Assembly: GCA_902587325.1 (NCBI GenBank)
Contig: CACIKV010000002.1
Span: 62,001-126,000 of the forward strand
DNA from: an uncultured Bacteroidota bacterium
Lineage (GTDB): Bacteria > Bacteroidota > Bacteroidia > Flavobacteriales > Flavobacteriaceae
Length of the DNA: 64,000 nt
Direction: 5' to 3'
Under the pieces are notes generated by a model that saw only the letters and a program-made list of their open reading frames with translations, searched no databases and had not been told where the DNA came from. Positions 8,854 through 18,657 of the stretch are shown one piece after another. A program made the position numbers and the translations under genes. Every line of letters starts with the position of its first letter. Position 1 is the stretch's first letter.

Positions 8854-10444
8854 TTGGAGGGTTATGAGTTCTACTCACTAGTCTAGGACTTACCCATCTC
8901 AATAAATTAAGTTTTGAGCCTGCTTTATCATCTGTTCCAGACGCTCTACAACCGCCAAAAGGTTGTTGACCTACAACAGCACCAGATGGTTTGTCATTAA
9001 CATAAAAATTACCAGCAGAATATCTTAACTTGTTAAGTGCAATTTTTATACTTTCTTCATCTTGAGATATAAATGCTCCAGTTAATGCATATTCAGATGT
9101 ATTATCAACAATGTCAAGCATTTCCTCCCAATTTTTATCATCATAAACATATAATGTTACTACTGGCCCAAATATTTCCTCTTTCATTGTCTTAAATTGG
9201 TGATTCCTAGTTAGTATTATTGTTGGTTCAACAAAATATCCTACTGAATCATCGTAATTTCCACCATGAAGAATTTCACATTCATTACTAGATTTAGCAT
9301 AATCTATATATTTTGAAATTCTTTCAAATGCACCTGCGTGAATAACAGCCGTCATGAAGTTGTTAAAATCAATTGGCGAACCCATTTTAATGGTTTTGGT
9401 TTCATCAATGACTTTATTAATCAGATTATCAGAAATTGAATTTGGAATATATATTCTTGATGCTGCAGAGCACTTTTGACCTTGATATTCAAATGCACCT
9501 CTTATTATTGCAGTGGAAGTTGTATCTATATCTGCCGTAGGGTGACAGAAAATAAAATCTTTACCTCCAGTTTCTCCAACAATTCTTGGATAATCTCTAT
9601 ATAAGTTTATGTTGTTACCAATTTTTTTCCATAAATCTCTAAAAACTGAGGTTGACCCAGTAAAATGTAATCCTGAAAATTCTGGATGGGATAATGCAAT
9701 ATCTGAAATCATTTTTGGGTCTCCTGTAATTAAATTTATGATACCATCAGGTAATCCTGCTTCACGAAAAATATCCATAGTTATTTTAGCAGTATAGATT
9801 TGGTTATCACTTGGCTTCCATAAAACAACGTTACCCATCAATGCTGCACTTGCACATAAATTTCCACCAATTGCTGTAAAATTAAATGGAGTAATAGCAT
9901 AAACAAATCCTTCTAATGATCTGTATTCTAAATTATTTGATTTTCCTTCTCCATTAACAGGTTGTTCATTATAGATTTCTGTTAAATATGCTACGTTGAA
10001 TCTTAAAAAATCAATAAACTCACATGCCGCATCAATTTCAGCTTGAAAAATATTTTTTGATTGACCGATCATCGTACCGGCAGTTATTTTAGATCTATAC
10101 TTATTTGAAATCAGATCAGCAGCTTTTAAAAATATATCGCATCTTTTTTCCCATGGTGTTTCCGACCAAGATTTTTTATTCTCAAGTAGATTTTTAATTG
10201 CATGTTTCACGTGATTTTCATTTGCTTGGGAATATGTTCCAATAGAATTCTTATAATCGTGAGGCGGAAGGATTAATTTTCTATCATTAGTTAATATTTT
10301 TTCACTTCCAATGAACAGGGGAATATCAATTTTAGAATTGAACATTTCATTATAAGATTTCACAACCATTTTTCTTTCTTTAGATCCTTTCAAATATTTT
10401 AAAACAGGCTCATTTTTTGCTTTATAAATTCTAATTGTACTCAT
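8825..10444 (-). CDS. pruA: L-glutamate gamma-semialdehyde dehydrogenase (1-pyrroline-5-carboxylate dehydrogenase)
   Basis: A 539-residue NAD-dependent aldehyde dehydrogenase of the stand-alone P5C dehydrogenase type; it oxidises glutamate semialdehyde to glutamate in proline breakdown. Visible motifs are FTGSTSVFRDLW for NAD binding, the general-base glutamate in RIVGETGGKDF, and the nucleophile cysteine in YQGQKCSAASR. The N-terminus (NEPVLKYLKGSKER, then the PPHDYKNSIGTY region) matches eukaryotic and Bacteroidota P5CDH rather than PutA. No proline dehydrogenase gene is adjacent. The 3' end overlaps rsmG by 29 bases. Confidence 0.92.
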   Translation of the reverse strand: MSTIRIYKAKNEPVLKYLKGSKERKMVVKSYNEMFNSKIDIPLFIGSEKILTNDRKLILPPHDYKNSIGTYSQANENHVKHAIKNLLENKKSWSETPWEKRCDIFLKAADLISNKYRSKITAGTMIGQSKNIFQAEIDAACEFIDFLRFNVAYLTEIYNEQPVNGEGKSNNLEYRSLEGFVYAITPFNFTAIGGNLCASAALMGNVVLWKPSDNQIYTAKITMDIFREAGLPDGIINLITGDPKMISDIALSHPEFSGLHFTGSTSVFRDLWKKIGNNINLYRDYPRIVGETGGKDFIFCHPTADIDTTSTAIIRGAFEYQGQKCSAASRIYIPNSISDNLINKVIDETKTIKMGSPIDFNNFMTAVIHAGAFERISKYIDYAKSSNECEILHGGNYDDSVGYFVEPTIILTRNHQFKTMKEEIFGPVVTLYVYDDKNWEEMLDIVDNTSEYALTGAFISQDEESIKIALNKLRYSAGNFYVNDKPSGAVVGQQPFGGCRASGTDDKAGSKLNLLRWVSPRLVSRTHNPPTSYPYDYMD

Positions 10445-10519
10445 TAATTTTAAAGTTTCATTTGTAGATAATTTAATGACTGGAATATATGCTTTAAGAT
10501 CATCTATATATAATAGTAT

Positions 10520-11707
10520 CTAATTTACAATATTTGATGAATTATTTTTGGCAATTGCTTTTATTTTAAAATAATTTTCTTCTGGTCTTTTTTCATATAG
10601 AATTGCAGTATATAAATTTTCTGTTTGCCAAAAATTTTCAATTTCATTATTTAAATTATTTTCATTAATTACATATTTATAATTATAAAAACCTTGCTTT
10701 AATAATAATTCAGTTCGGTATTGATTATTCATTTTTTTTAAAATACTATTTTTATTGATTTCATAATTATTAAAGTTTCCAACCACATAAACCGGATGAT
10801 TATTTATATTGTCATTTTTTAATGAAAAAATAACTTTTGAATATTCCGATTCAGTGAAGTTCTTTTCTTTATTGTTTTTAATTATATACTTACCATTAAT
10901 ATCAGGTTCGTATACATAAATATTTGAAATTTTATCTTCTCTAAGCTCAGTAACGTATGTTGTGTTTAGATTAATATTTTTTATTTCAACACTCGTTTTT
11001 AAAATATTTGAATTATCAAAATTAAAAAACTGTAATCCACCACTAAAAGTAATATTATCAAAAACAAAACTATCAGCAAGTTTAAATGTTGGATAGTTTA
11101 TCATTTTACAATCTGTCAAGTTGTAATTTTTATGTACCATTAATTTATATTGAAAAGAATTATTGTTGAAATTACAATCGTTGCAAGGTATTGTTACTTT
11201 GAGATTTTGATTTGATTTTTGAAAATTTATGTTTTTTGGCTTTGATATTTCAATTGAGCCAATTTGTGGATTTTTAATTAAAATAAATTTTCTTGAAAAC
11301 ACATAATTACCATTATTATCCTTGACAATAATTTTGTAATTCCCACTTTTTGTTAAACTTAAATTTTTATTTGGAATTTTAAATCGGTAGTGAATGTAAG
11401 GATTTAAAGTGTTATAGGATTTTGTGTAGTTAGTGATTCTAATATCATCAAAACCTTCCAAAAACTCAGATTTTCTAATATCAGATAATTCCCATTTGAA
11501 GTCATAATGTTCAATTTCGTAATAAAAACTTCTACTTTTCTCATTTAATTCATCAAAAATAACCGTAATGAATTCAAAATCATTGAAAATTAATTTTTCA
11601 TTATTATTAGCATCTAATAATTGAATTGATTTTATTAAATTTTCCTGACTAATTAAATTATTATTTAACATAAAAATTGTAATAAAGTATGATACAACTA
11701 ATCTCAT
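10520..11707 (-). CDS. Type IX secretion system plug protein (DUF5103 family)
   Basis: A 395-residue exported protein with an N-terminal signal (VVSYFITIFMLNNNLISQ). The first half (LNEKSRSFYYEIEHYDFKWELSD and the following YHYRFKIPN region) matches the N-terminal domain of DUF5103 proteins. The best-known member is the periplasmic plug of the SprA translocon of the flavobacterial T9SS, which seals the channel when no PorV shuttle is bound. The second half looks beta-rich, with a VYVVGNFNNYEIN segment like a starch-binding or glycogen-binding fold. Relatives keep this gene next to nqrA, divergently oriented, as here. Confidence 0.78.
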   Translation of the reverse strand: MRLVVSYFITIFMLNNNLISQENLIKSIQLLDANNNEKLIFNDFEFITVIFDELNEKSRSFYYEIEHYDFKWELSDIRKSEFLEGFDDIRITNYTKSYNTLNPYIHYRFKIPNKNLSLTKSGNYKIIVKDNNGNYVFSRKFILIKNPQIGSIEISKPKNINFQKSNQNLKVTIPCNDCNFNNNSFQYKLMVHKNYNLTDCKMINYPTFKLADSFVFDNITFSGGLQFFNFDNSNILKTSVEIKNINLNTTYVTELREDKISNIYVYEPDINGKYIIKNNKEKNFTESEYSKVIFSLKNDNINNHPVYVVGNFNNYEINKNSILKKMNNQYRTELLLKQGFYNYKYVINENNLNNEIENFWQTENLYTAILYEKRPEENYFKIKAIAKNNSSNIVN

Positions 11708-11772
11708 ATGAAAATGTTTAAAAATCTAAGTAATATTAACAAAAAATATTTCACTTAATGGCATTTAATTAA

Positions 11773-11780
11773 TACATTTG
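11773..11780 (+). promoter_or_regulatory. Candidate -7 box of the nqr operon
   Basis: TACATTTG fits TANNTTTG and lies 18 bases before the nqrA ATG chosen at 11799. The TTG at 11778 that could extend nqrA sits inside this box, which supports the shorter start. I see no -33 TTG at the right distance. Confidence 0.5.
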
Positions 11781-11798
11781 CACAGTATTAAATTATTT

Positions 11799-13154
11799 AT
11801 GTCAAAAGACATTAGGATAAAGAAGGGTTTGTCCATAAATATTAAGGGTACTGCAGATAAAAAAATAGAAAAACTTCCTCTAGCAAATACTTACGCCCTG
11901 AATCTAAATGACTTTCATTTAATTGTTCCAAAACTTATAAAAAAAGAAAATCAGACTATAAAAAGGGGTGAACCAATTTTTTATTCTAAAACTAACGAAA
12001 ATTTATTATTTGTTTCTCCAATTTCTGGAAAAATAAAAGAGATAGTTCGAGGTGAAAGAAGAAAAATTATAAATATTATCATTGAAAGTGATGGGGAAGA
12101 TGATTTTATAAAAAATAAGCCTTTAAATTTTAAAAATTCAACGGCTTCAGATATTAAGAAGCATCTTTTAAAATCGGGACTATGGCCATTTTTTAAACAA
12201 AGACCCTTTGATATAATTGCTGACCCAAATTTAAAACCAAAATCTATTCATGTTTCTTGTTTTGATTCTGCCCCATTGTCTGTTGATTTTGAATTTATTC
12301 TGAAAGACAATATTGATTTGTTTAAAACTGGCCTTGATGCTCTTGAAATTTTATGCCCCGACAATTTAAATTTAGGTTTAAAAAAATCTCAAAATTTTTT
12401 AATTAATGAGCTTAGTGATTATAATTTTACAGTTTTTGATGGTCCTCATCCCTCAGGTAATGTTGGAGTTCAAATTCATCATATTAATCCAATCAATTCC
12501 GGAGATGTGGTATGGATTGTTAAGCCCGAAGATATTATTACGATTGGAGGTTTTTTGAAAACTGGTGAATTTTGTCCTAATAGAACTATTGCAGTTTCTG
12601 GCCCGCCTGTAAAAAATCCTATGTATTTCAAGACTCGAGTAGGTGCAAAATTAAATTCGATACTAAATCATATAAATTTTAATGATGAATCTAATCTAAG
12701 AATTATTAATGGCGACGTTCTTTCTGGATATAAAGTTAAATCCGATGGTTTTTTAGGATATTATAATAATAATTTGTCAGTTTTAAAAGAAGGAAATAAT
12801 TATAGAATGTTTGGATGGATTCCTTTTATAAATAATGAAGTCCCAAGTATTTACAAGACTTCTTTTTCATGGTTATCTAACAATAAGCCAAAGGAATATG
12901 ATACAAATTTAAATGGAGAAGAAAGAGCGTTTGTAGCTACTGGTGAAATGGAAAGTGTTTTTCCAATGGATGTTTATCCAATGCAACTTGTTAAAGAATG
13001 TTTAATTGGGGATATTGAAAAAATGGAAAAGCTTGGCATTTATGAGGTTTCACCTGAAGATTTTGGACTAATTGACTATTCATCATCATCAAAAATTGAA
13101 GCTCAAACTATCATTAGAGAAGGTTTAGATTACTTATATAAAGAAACACAATAA
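11799..13154 (+). CDS. nqrA: Na+-translocating NADH:quinone reductase subunit A
   Basis: A 451-residue peripheral subunit of the six-subunit Na+-NQR, which pumps sodium out while passing electrons from NADH to quinone. MSKDIRIKKGLSINIKG is the standard NqrA start, followed by the lipoyl-like hammerhead region (PIFYSKTNENLLFVSPISGKI split by a barrel strand) and a C-terminal segment with GEMESVFPMDVYPMQL. Earlier in-frame TTG at 11778 would add seven residues, not supported. It is the first of seven tightly packed genes. Confidence 0.95.
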   Translation: MSKDIRIKKGLSINIKGTADKKIEKLPLANTYALNLNDFHLIVPKLIKKENQTIKRGEPIFYSKTNENLLFVSPISGKIKEIVRGERRKIINIIIESDGEDDFIKNKPLNFKNSTASDIKKHLLKSGLWPFFKQRPFDIIADPNLKPKSIHVSCFDSAPLSVDFEFILKDNIDLFKTGLDALEILCPDNLNLGLKKSQNFLINELSDYNFTVFDGPHPSGNVGVQIHHINPINSGDVVWIVKPEDIITIGGFLKTGEFCPNRTIAVSGPPVKNPMYFKTRVGAKLNSILNHINFNDESNLRIINGDVLSGYKVKSDGFLGYYNNNLSVLKEGNNYRMFGWIPFINNEVPSIYKTSFSWLSNNKPKEYDTNLNGEERAFVATGEMESVFPMDVYPMQLVKECLIGDIEKMEKLGIYEVSPEDFGLIDYSSSSKIEAQTIIREGLDYLYKETQ

Positions 13155-13155
13155 A

Positions 13156-14310
13156 ATGAAAATTAGAAATATTTTAGATGAATTAAAAAAACCATTTGAA
13201 AAAGGTCAAAAGCTTGAAAAATTATATCCTGCTTTTGATGCTTTTGAAACTTTTTTATTTGTTCCAAATCATACATCAAAAACTGGTGCTCATATCAGGG
13301 ATGCTATTGATTTAAAAAGAGTAATGATAACAGTAATTATAGCTCTTTTGCCTGCGTTATTTTATGGCATATACAACACTGGATATCAATATCTAGTGCA
13401 GCTTCCTGAATCTTTTACAACAGTTGATGCAATTATACATGGATCATACAAGATAATTCCAATGATTGCTGTATCATATATTGTAGGATTATCTATTGAA
13501 TTTTTATTTGCAATTTTAAGAGGACACCAAGTAAATGAAGGTTACCTTGTTACTGGACTTCTTATCCCAATGATTATGCCTGTTGATATTCCACTTTGGA
13601 TGGTTGGTGTTTCAGTTGCTTTTGCAGTTGTTATTGGAAAAGAAGCATTTGGAGGAACAGGAATGAATATACTTAACCCTGCTTTAACTGCAAGAGCTTT
13701 TGCATTTTTTGCATATCCAACTTACATGTCTGGCAATCAGGTTTGGGTTTCTGAGGCTTCCAATGTTGATGGTGTTTCAGGTGAAACAATTCTTGGGATG
13801 CTTGCTGCTGGTAACTCACCGGGTCAATATAGTGTTATGGAAATGTTTGTTGGGTCGATTCCAGGATCAATTGCTGAAACCTCTACTTTGATGGTATTAA
13901 TTGGAGCGATTATATTAATATATACTGGTATTGGAAGTTGGAGAATCATGCTAGGAGGTATTATTGGAGCAGCTATTACTGGAATTTTATTTAATCTTTG
14001 GGGAGCCAATGCTTTAATGAGTTTTAATTGGATGAATCATTTAATTGTCGGTGGTTTTGCTTTTGGGATTGTTTTTATGGCTACTGACCCTGTTTCTGCT
14101 TCACAAACTGTAAAGGGAAAGTGGATCTATGGTATTTTAGTTGGTATATTATGTATTCTTATAAGAGTTTTTAATCCTGCTTATCCTGAAGGAGTTATGT
14201 TAGCAATTTTATTGATGAATGTATTTGCACCAACAATTGATCATTATGTGATTGAATCAAATGTTAAGAAACGAGAAAAAAGACTTATAAATCAATTAAA
14301 AACAGCTTAA
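13156..14310 (+). CDS. nqrB: Na+-translocating NADH:quinone reductase subunit B
   Basis: A 384-residue membrane subunit with about ten transmembrane segments; it binds riboflavin and carries a covalent FMN on a threonine in relatives. The loop containing GKEAFGGTGMNILNPALTARAF is a highly conserved family signature. The expected flavinylation site is DGVSGETILG, with Thr211 as the acceptor; the position before Thr is Glu where Vibrio has Ala (SGAT). Starts one base after nqrA and ends overlapping nqrC by one base (TAATG), implying translational coupling. Confidence 0.95.
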   Translation: MKIRNILDELKKPFEKGQKLEKLYPAFDAFETFLFVPNHTSKTGAHIRDAIDLKRVMITVIIALLPALFYGIYNTGYQYLVQLPESFTTVDAIIHGSYKIIPMIAVSYIVGLSIEFLFAILRGHQVNEGYLVTGLLIPMIMPVDIPLWMVGVSVAFAVVIGKEAFGGTGMNILNPALTARAFAFFAYPTYMSGNQVWVSEASNVDGVSGETILGMLAAGNSPGQYSVMEMFVGSIPGSIAETSTLMVLIGAIILIYTGIGSWRIMLGGIIGAAITGILFNLWGANALMSFNWMNHLIVGGFAFGIVFMATDPVSASQTVKGKWIYGILVGILCILIRVFNPAYPEGVMLAILLMNVFAPTIDHYVIESNVKKREKRLINQLKTA

Positions 14311-15035
14311 TGGACAGAAATTCTAATTTTTATACTTTTCTTTTTGTTGGCGTCATGATTGTTGGAATTGCTTCAATATTAGCATATACTTCTCAAACAT
14401 TAAAGCCAATGCAAGATGAGAATGTAAAAAATGAGAAAATGCAAAATATATTATCAACTGTTGGTATTAATGTTTCAAGGGATGAAGCTGAGAAATTTTA
14501 TAAAAAATATATCATTGAGGAACTAGCATTGACAATTGATGGATCTATAAATAATACAATAAGTCCTTTTTCTGATTTAAATTTAGCCAAAGAATTAAAA
14601 AAAGATTATAAAGATCAGCATTTTCCCCTTTACATTGCTGATATTGATTCAGAAAAATACTACATAATCGAGTTGAGAGGAACCGGCCTTTGGGATGCAA
14701 TTTGGGGATATATTTCATTAAAATCAGACTTCAATACTGTGAATGGGGTTTCTTTTGATCATAAAGGTGAAACCGCTGGTTTAGGAGCTGAGATTACAAA
14801 AGATTGGTTTAAAGAAAGTTTTATAAACGAAAAAGTTTTTAATGATGATGGAAAACTTGTTGGTATTACAGTTTTAAAAGGAAATAATGACCCTACTAAC
14901 TCTGATAAAGACGATCATGAAGTTGATGCTATTTCTGGTTCTACAATCACTGGTGATGGGGTTACAAATATGATTATTGAAAGATTAAATAATTATTTAC
15001 CATATATTAAAAAGTTTGAGATTGCGCAATTATAA
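14310..15035 (+). CDS. nqrC: Na+-translocating NADH:quinone reductase subunit C
   Basis: A 241-residue subunit with one N-terminal transmembrane helix (FLFVGVMIVGIASILAYTS) and a periplasmic FMN-binding domain. Family landmarks are GTGLWDAIWGYISL, HKGETAGLGAEIT and the FMN attachment motif DAISGSTITGDG with Thr212 as the acceptor. ApbE, encoded at the end of the same operon, would attach the FMN. The residue before Thr is Ser, a mild variant of the SGAT consensus. ATG overlaps the nqrB stop. Confidence 0.95.
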   Translation: MDRNSNFYTFLFVGVMIVGIASILAYTSQTLKPMQDENVKNEKMQNILSTVGINVSRDEAEKFYKKYIIEELALTIDGSINNTISPFSDLNLAKELKKDYKDQHFPLYIADIDSEKYYIIELRGTGLWDAIWGYISLKSDFNTVNGVSFDHKGETAGLGAEITKDWFKESFINEKVFNDDGKLVGITVLKGNNDPTNSDKDDHEVDAISGSTITGDGVTNMIIERLNNYLPYIKKFEIAQL

Positions 15036-15726
15036 AATTAACAAGAAAAAAAGTAAAAATAAACCACTATTTCTATTTATTGGAAAAAATAGTGAACCTC
15101 TTTTTTCAAAAAAAAATAAGAAATTACTTTCTGACCCACTTGACGATAACAATCCAATTACAGTTCAAGTTCTTGGTATTTGTTCCGCTCTTGCCATTAC
15201 AGTTCAGCTTAAGCCTGCAATAGTAATGACCATGTCAGTTATTTTTGTAATGGCTTGTAGCAATGTTATAATTTCTATTTTAAGGAATTTAATTCCAAAT
15301 AGAATTAGAATAATTGTTTTTTTAGTTGTAATATCTTCATTAGTTGCTCTAGTAGATCAATTTCTTAAAGCTTACGCATACGATGTTAGTAAGGAGCTTT
15401 CAATTTTCATTGGTTTAATTGTAACAAATTGTATCGTCATGGGTAGACTTGAAGCATTTGCTCTTGGGAATGATGTTTGGAAATCTTTTCTTGATGGTAT
15501 TGGAAATGCTTTTGGCTATGGTGTAATACTTATTTTAGTAGCTTTTTTTAGAGAACTATTAGGCTCTGGAAATTTAATGGGTTTTCAGGTTATTCCAGAT
15601 TTTATATATGACATGGGTTATGAAAATAATGGATTAATGTTGTTATCGCCAATGGCTTTGATTACAGTAGGAATAATAATATGGATTCAAAGATCTAGAA
15701 ATAATAAACTAATTGAAGAAGGATAG
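15016..15726 (+). CDS. nqrD: Na+-translocating NADH:quinone reductase subunit D
   Basis: The membrane subunit D, about 205 conserved residues with six helices. The core starts with [19 protein letters not shown] near 15112, the usual N-terminus. The two cysteines that relatives use to bind an iron centre at the membrane midpoint are seen in [11 protein letters not shown] and [10 protein letters not shown]. The start is unresolved: there is no ATG or GTG in frame between the nqrC stop and the core. TTG at 15016 or 15022, overlapping nqrC, would give an unusual lysine-rich extension of about 30 residues. A rare ATT start (15079) or a sequence error are alternatives. Confidence 0.93.
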   Translation: MRLRNYKINKKKSKNKPLFLFIGKNSEPLFSKKNKKLLSDPLDDNNPITVQVLGICSALAITVQLKPAIVMTMSVIFVMACSNVIISILRNLIPNRIRIIVFLVVISSLVALVDQFLKAYAYDVSKELSIFIGLIVTNCIVMGRLEAFALGNDVWKSFLDGIGNAFGYGVILILVAFFRELLGSGNLMGFQVIPDFIYDMGYENNGLMLLSPMALITVGIIIWIQRSRNNKLIEEG

Positions 15727-15731
15727 TAATT

Positions 15732-16352
15732 ATGTTAGAAGATTACGCAAATTTATTTATCAAAAGTATTTTTATTGAAAATATGGTTTTCGCATATTTT
15801 CTTGGAATGTGCTCTTACCTAGCTATTTCAAAAACTTTAAAAAATGGTGTTGGAATGGGGTTTGCTGTTATTTTTGTTTTAACGATAACTGTTCCATTAA
15901 ATTATCTTATTTACGAATATCTTTTAGTTGACGGAGCCTTGAAATGGCTTGGTCCAGAGTATGCAAAATTAGATCTTAGCTTTTTAAGTTTAATTATGTT
16001 TATTGCTGTTATTGCATCAATGGTTCAGCTTGTAGAAATGATTGTCGAAAAATTTTCTCCTGCTCTTTATGGTTCTTTAGGTATTTTTCTACCATTAATC
16101 GCTGTTAATTGTGCGATTTTGGGTGGTTCACTTTTTATGCAAATTAAAGATTTTTCAGGAATATCTGAGGCGGCTGTTTATGGCTTTGGTTCTGGAGTGG
16201 GATGGTTTTTAGCCATTGTTGCTATCGCTGCAATTAGAGAAAAGATTGCTTACTCAAATGTTCCAGCTCCACTTAAAGGTTTAGGTATAACTTTTATAAT
16301 AACTGGACTGATGGCTTTGGGTTTTATGAGTTTTATGGGAATTAAATTATAA
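15732..16352 (+). CDS. nqrE: Na+-translocating NADH:quinone reductase subunit E
   Basis: A 206-residue, six-helix membrane subunit homologous to NqrD with inverted topology. It begins [21 protein letters not shown] in the usual way and carries the paired iron-centre cysteines in [11 protein letters not shown] and [12 protein letters not shown]. Together with NqrD it forms the core through which electrons cross the membrane. It begins five bases after nqrD. Confidence 0.95.
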   Translation: MLEDYANLFIKSIFIENMVFAYFLGMCSYLAISKTLKNGVGMGFAVIFVLTITVPLNYLIYEYLLVDGALKWLGPEYAKLDLSFLSLIMFIAVIASMVQLVEMIVEKFSPALYGSLGIFLPLIAVNCAILGGSLFMQIKDFSGISEAAVYGFGSGVGWFLAIVAIAAIREKIAYSNVPAPLKGLGITFIITGLMALGFMSFMGIKL

Positions 16353-16355
16353 TAT

Positions 16356-17654
16356 ATGAGTGTTTATACATACATACTTGTCAGTACCTTAATTTTTATT
16401 TTTATTATATACATTTTAGTAGCTATGCTTCTTGGAGTAAAATCCAAATTGCTTCCATCAGGGCCTGTCAAGATCTTAATCAATGGTGAAAAAGAAATTG
16501 AGGTTAACTCAGGAAGCACGCTGTTATCCACACTTGGTGATAATAAAGTTTTTTTACCATCGGCTTGTGGTGGTGGAGGTACATGCGTTCAATGTAAGTG
16601 TATTGTTAATGATGGTGGTGGAGAAATCTTACCCACGGAAAAACCTCATTTCTCTAGAAAAGAAATAAAAGATGGTTGGAGATTGGGCTGTCAGGTAAAA
16701 GTGAAAGAGAATATGAATATTCATGTCCCAGAAGAAGTATTTGGGATTAAGAAATATGAAGCTAAAGTTGTGAGAAACTATAATGTTGCCTCATTTATAA
16801 AAGAGTTTGTTGTTGAGATTCCAGAAGAAATGAATTATAAAGCAGGAGGATATATTCAAATTGAAATACCAAAATGTGAAGTTGATTATAAAGATATCGA
16901 TATTACTTCTCATCCAAAGGAGCATCCAGATGATCCTGAGAAATTTAAATTAGAGTGGGATAATTTTGGATTGTGGAATTTAAAAATGAAAAATGATGAT
17001 GACGTTGAAAGAGCTTACTCTATGGCTTCATACCCTGCAGAAGGTAAAGAGATTATGTTAAATGTTAGAATTGCGACTCCCCCTTGGGACAAGTCTAAAA
17101 ATAGTTGGATGGACGTAAATCCTGGTATCGCCTCAACTTATATTTTTTCTAAAAAACCTGGTGATACTGTAACAATTTCTGGTCCATACGGTGAATTTTT
17201 TATAAACGAATCAGACTCCGAGATGCTATATGTTGGAGGTGGAGCTGGGATGGCACCAATGAGATCCCATCTTTATCAATTATTTAGAACTATTAAAAGC
17301 GGTAGAAAAGTTAACTTCTGGTATGGTGGAAGATCAAAAAGAGAATTATTTTATGTTGATCATTTTAGAGCATTAGAAAAAGATTTTCCAAATTTTAAAT
17401 TTTATATTGCCTTATCGGAGCCAGCGGAAGAGGACAATTGGATAGTTAAAGATAGCCTAGATGGAGAAGGAGATGGTTTTGTAGGATTCATTCACCAAGC
17501 TGTAATTGATAATTATTTAAACTTTCATGATTCGCCTGAAGATATTGAAGTCTATTATTGTGGTCCTCCACTTATGAATCTTGCTGTTGAAAAAATGGCT
17601 CTAGATTTTGGAGTACCCCCAGAAAATATTAGATTTGATGACTTTGGTGGGTAA
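16356..17654 (+). CDS. nqrF: Na+-translocating NADH:quinone reductase subunit F
   Basis: A 432-residue NADH-oxidising subunit: one N-terminal membrane helix (residues 4-27), a ferredoxin domain with the 2Fe-2S cysteines C71, C77, C80 and C112 in the typical C-x5-C-x2-C spacing, then FAD and NADH domains of the ferredoxin-reductase fold. RAYSMASYP binds FAD, the [13 protein letters not shown] and VYYCGPP motifs bind NADH. It takes two electrons from NADH and passes them to the cluster. The C-terminal sequence RFDDFGG is standard. It overlaps the apbE start by 17 bases. Confidence 0.96.
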   Translation: MSVYTYILVSTLIFIFIIYILVAMLLGVKSKLLPSGPVKILINGEKEIEVNSGSTLLSTLGDNKVFLPSACGGGGTCVQCKCIVNDGGGEILPTEKPHFSRKEIKDGWRLGCQVKVKENMNIHVPEEVFGIKKYEAKVVRNYNVASFIKEFVVEIPEEMNYKAGGYIQIEIPKCEVDYKDIDITSHPKEHPDDPEKFKLEWDNFGLWNLKMKNDDDVERAYSMASYPAEGKEIMLNVRIATPPWDKSKNSWMDVNPGIASTYIFSKKPGDTVTISGPYGEFFINESDSEMLYVGGGAGMAPMRSHLYQLFRTIKSGRKVNFWYGGRSKRELFYVDHFRALEKDFPNFKFYIALSEPAEEDNWIVKDSLDGEGDGFVGFIHQAVIDNYLNFHDSPEDIEVYYCGPPLMNLAVEKMALDFGVPPENIRFDDFGG

Positions 17655-18657
17655 TCCTTTCAAATATAGTTATCTTTGTATTTTACTATTTGCATGCTCA
17701 TGTCATTCAGATTTTTCCTTTAAAAACTTTACTGGTTATACTTTTGGTACTTATTATGATATTAAAGTTTTTTCTGAAAAAGAAATTTTATTGTCAGAAG
17801 AAAATTTTGATTCCATATTTTTAGCATTTAATAACTCCTTTTCTACATATAAAAATTCTTCAATTATTTCAAGGCTTAACAATGGAAATGATGTAGATAT
17901 TGATGATCTTTTTTTTGATGTTTATAATAAATCTAAAATTTTGAATAGTAGAACTAATGGCTTGTTTGATCCAACTATTGGTTTATTAATTGAATATTAT
18001 GGTTTTGGGCCTGAAAATTCAAAAAATATAATTGATGAAGATTCGATATTACAAATTTTGGAAACTGTTGGTTTTGAAAAAATATCAATTAATAATCGTA
18101 AGCTTATAAAGGAAAATAATAAAACAAAATTAGATTTTAATGCAATTGCTAAAGGTTATGCTGTTGATGTAATTTCCAATTATATTGAATCTAAAGGTCA
18201 TTTAAACTATTTAATTGATATTGGAGGAGAAATAAAGTCTGCTGGAACTAATATTTCAAAAAAAGATCATTGGAAAATTGCAATAAATAATCCAGACCTA
18301 AACAATCCCGACAGTTTTTATAAAATATTAAGACTTAGCAATCATTCTATAGCAACATCTGGAAATTACCGTAATTATAAAATTGACTCACTTACTGGAA
18401 ATAAATATGTTCATATTTTAAATCCAATCAATGGGAAGTCTCAACAAACAAATATATTGAGTGCATCAGTTGTTAGCAGTAGTTGTTTTAAATCTGATGC
18501 TTTTGCGACAGCAATGATGGCTACCAATCTTAAAAATGCAATAAGTCTAACTGAAAATAATAATGATATTGAATCTTTTATTATTTATGTTGATTCATTA
18601 AATAATATAACAAATTACGCTTCTGCAGGTTTTAAAAAATTATTGCTTAAACCTTGA
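17638..18657 (+). CDS. apbE: FAD:protein FMN transferase ApbE (lipoprotein)
   Basis: A 339-residue ApbE-family enzyme that moves FMN from FAD onto threonine in exported or periplasmic targets; here the evident clients are NqrB and NqrC. From the ATG at 17638 the protein has a short lipoprotein signal ending LLFAC. Family motifs are GTYYDIKVF, the [15 protein letters not shown] segment, [13 protein letters not shown], the IDIGGEI loop and, near the C-terminus, [11 protein letters not shown] prefer the ATG at 17638 over the TTG at 17608, as it gives a proper signal peptide. It overlaps nqrF by 17 bases, and the convergent methyltransferase by 11. Confidence 0.92.
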   Translation: MTLVGNPFKYSYLCILLFACSCHSDFSFKNFTGYTFGTYYDIKVFSEKEILLSEENFDSIFLAFNNSFSTYKNSSIISRLNNGNDVDIDDLFFDVYNKSKILNSRTNGLFDPTIGLLIEYYGFGPENSKNIIDEDSILQILETVGFEKISINNRKLIKENNKTKLDFNAIAKGYAVDVISNYIESKGHLNYLIDIGGEIKSAGTNISKKDHWKIAINNPDLNNPDSFYKILRLSNHSIATSGNYRNYKIDSLTGNKYVHILNPINGKSQQTNILSASVVSSSCFKSDAFATAMMATNLKNAISLTENNNDIESFIIYVDSLNNITNYASAGFKKLLLKP

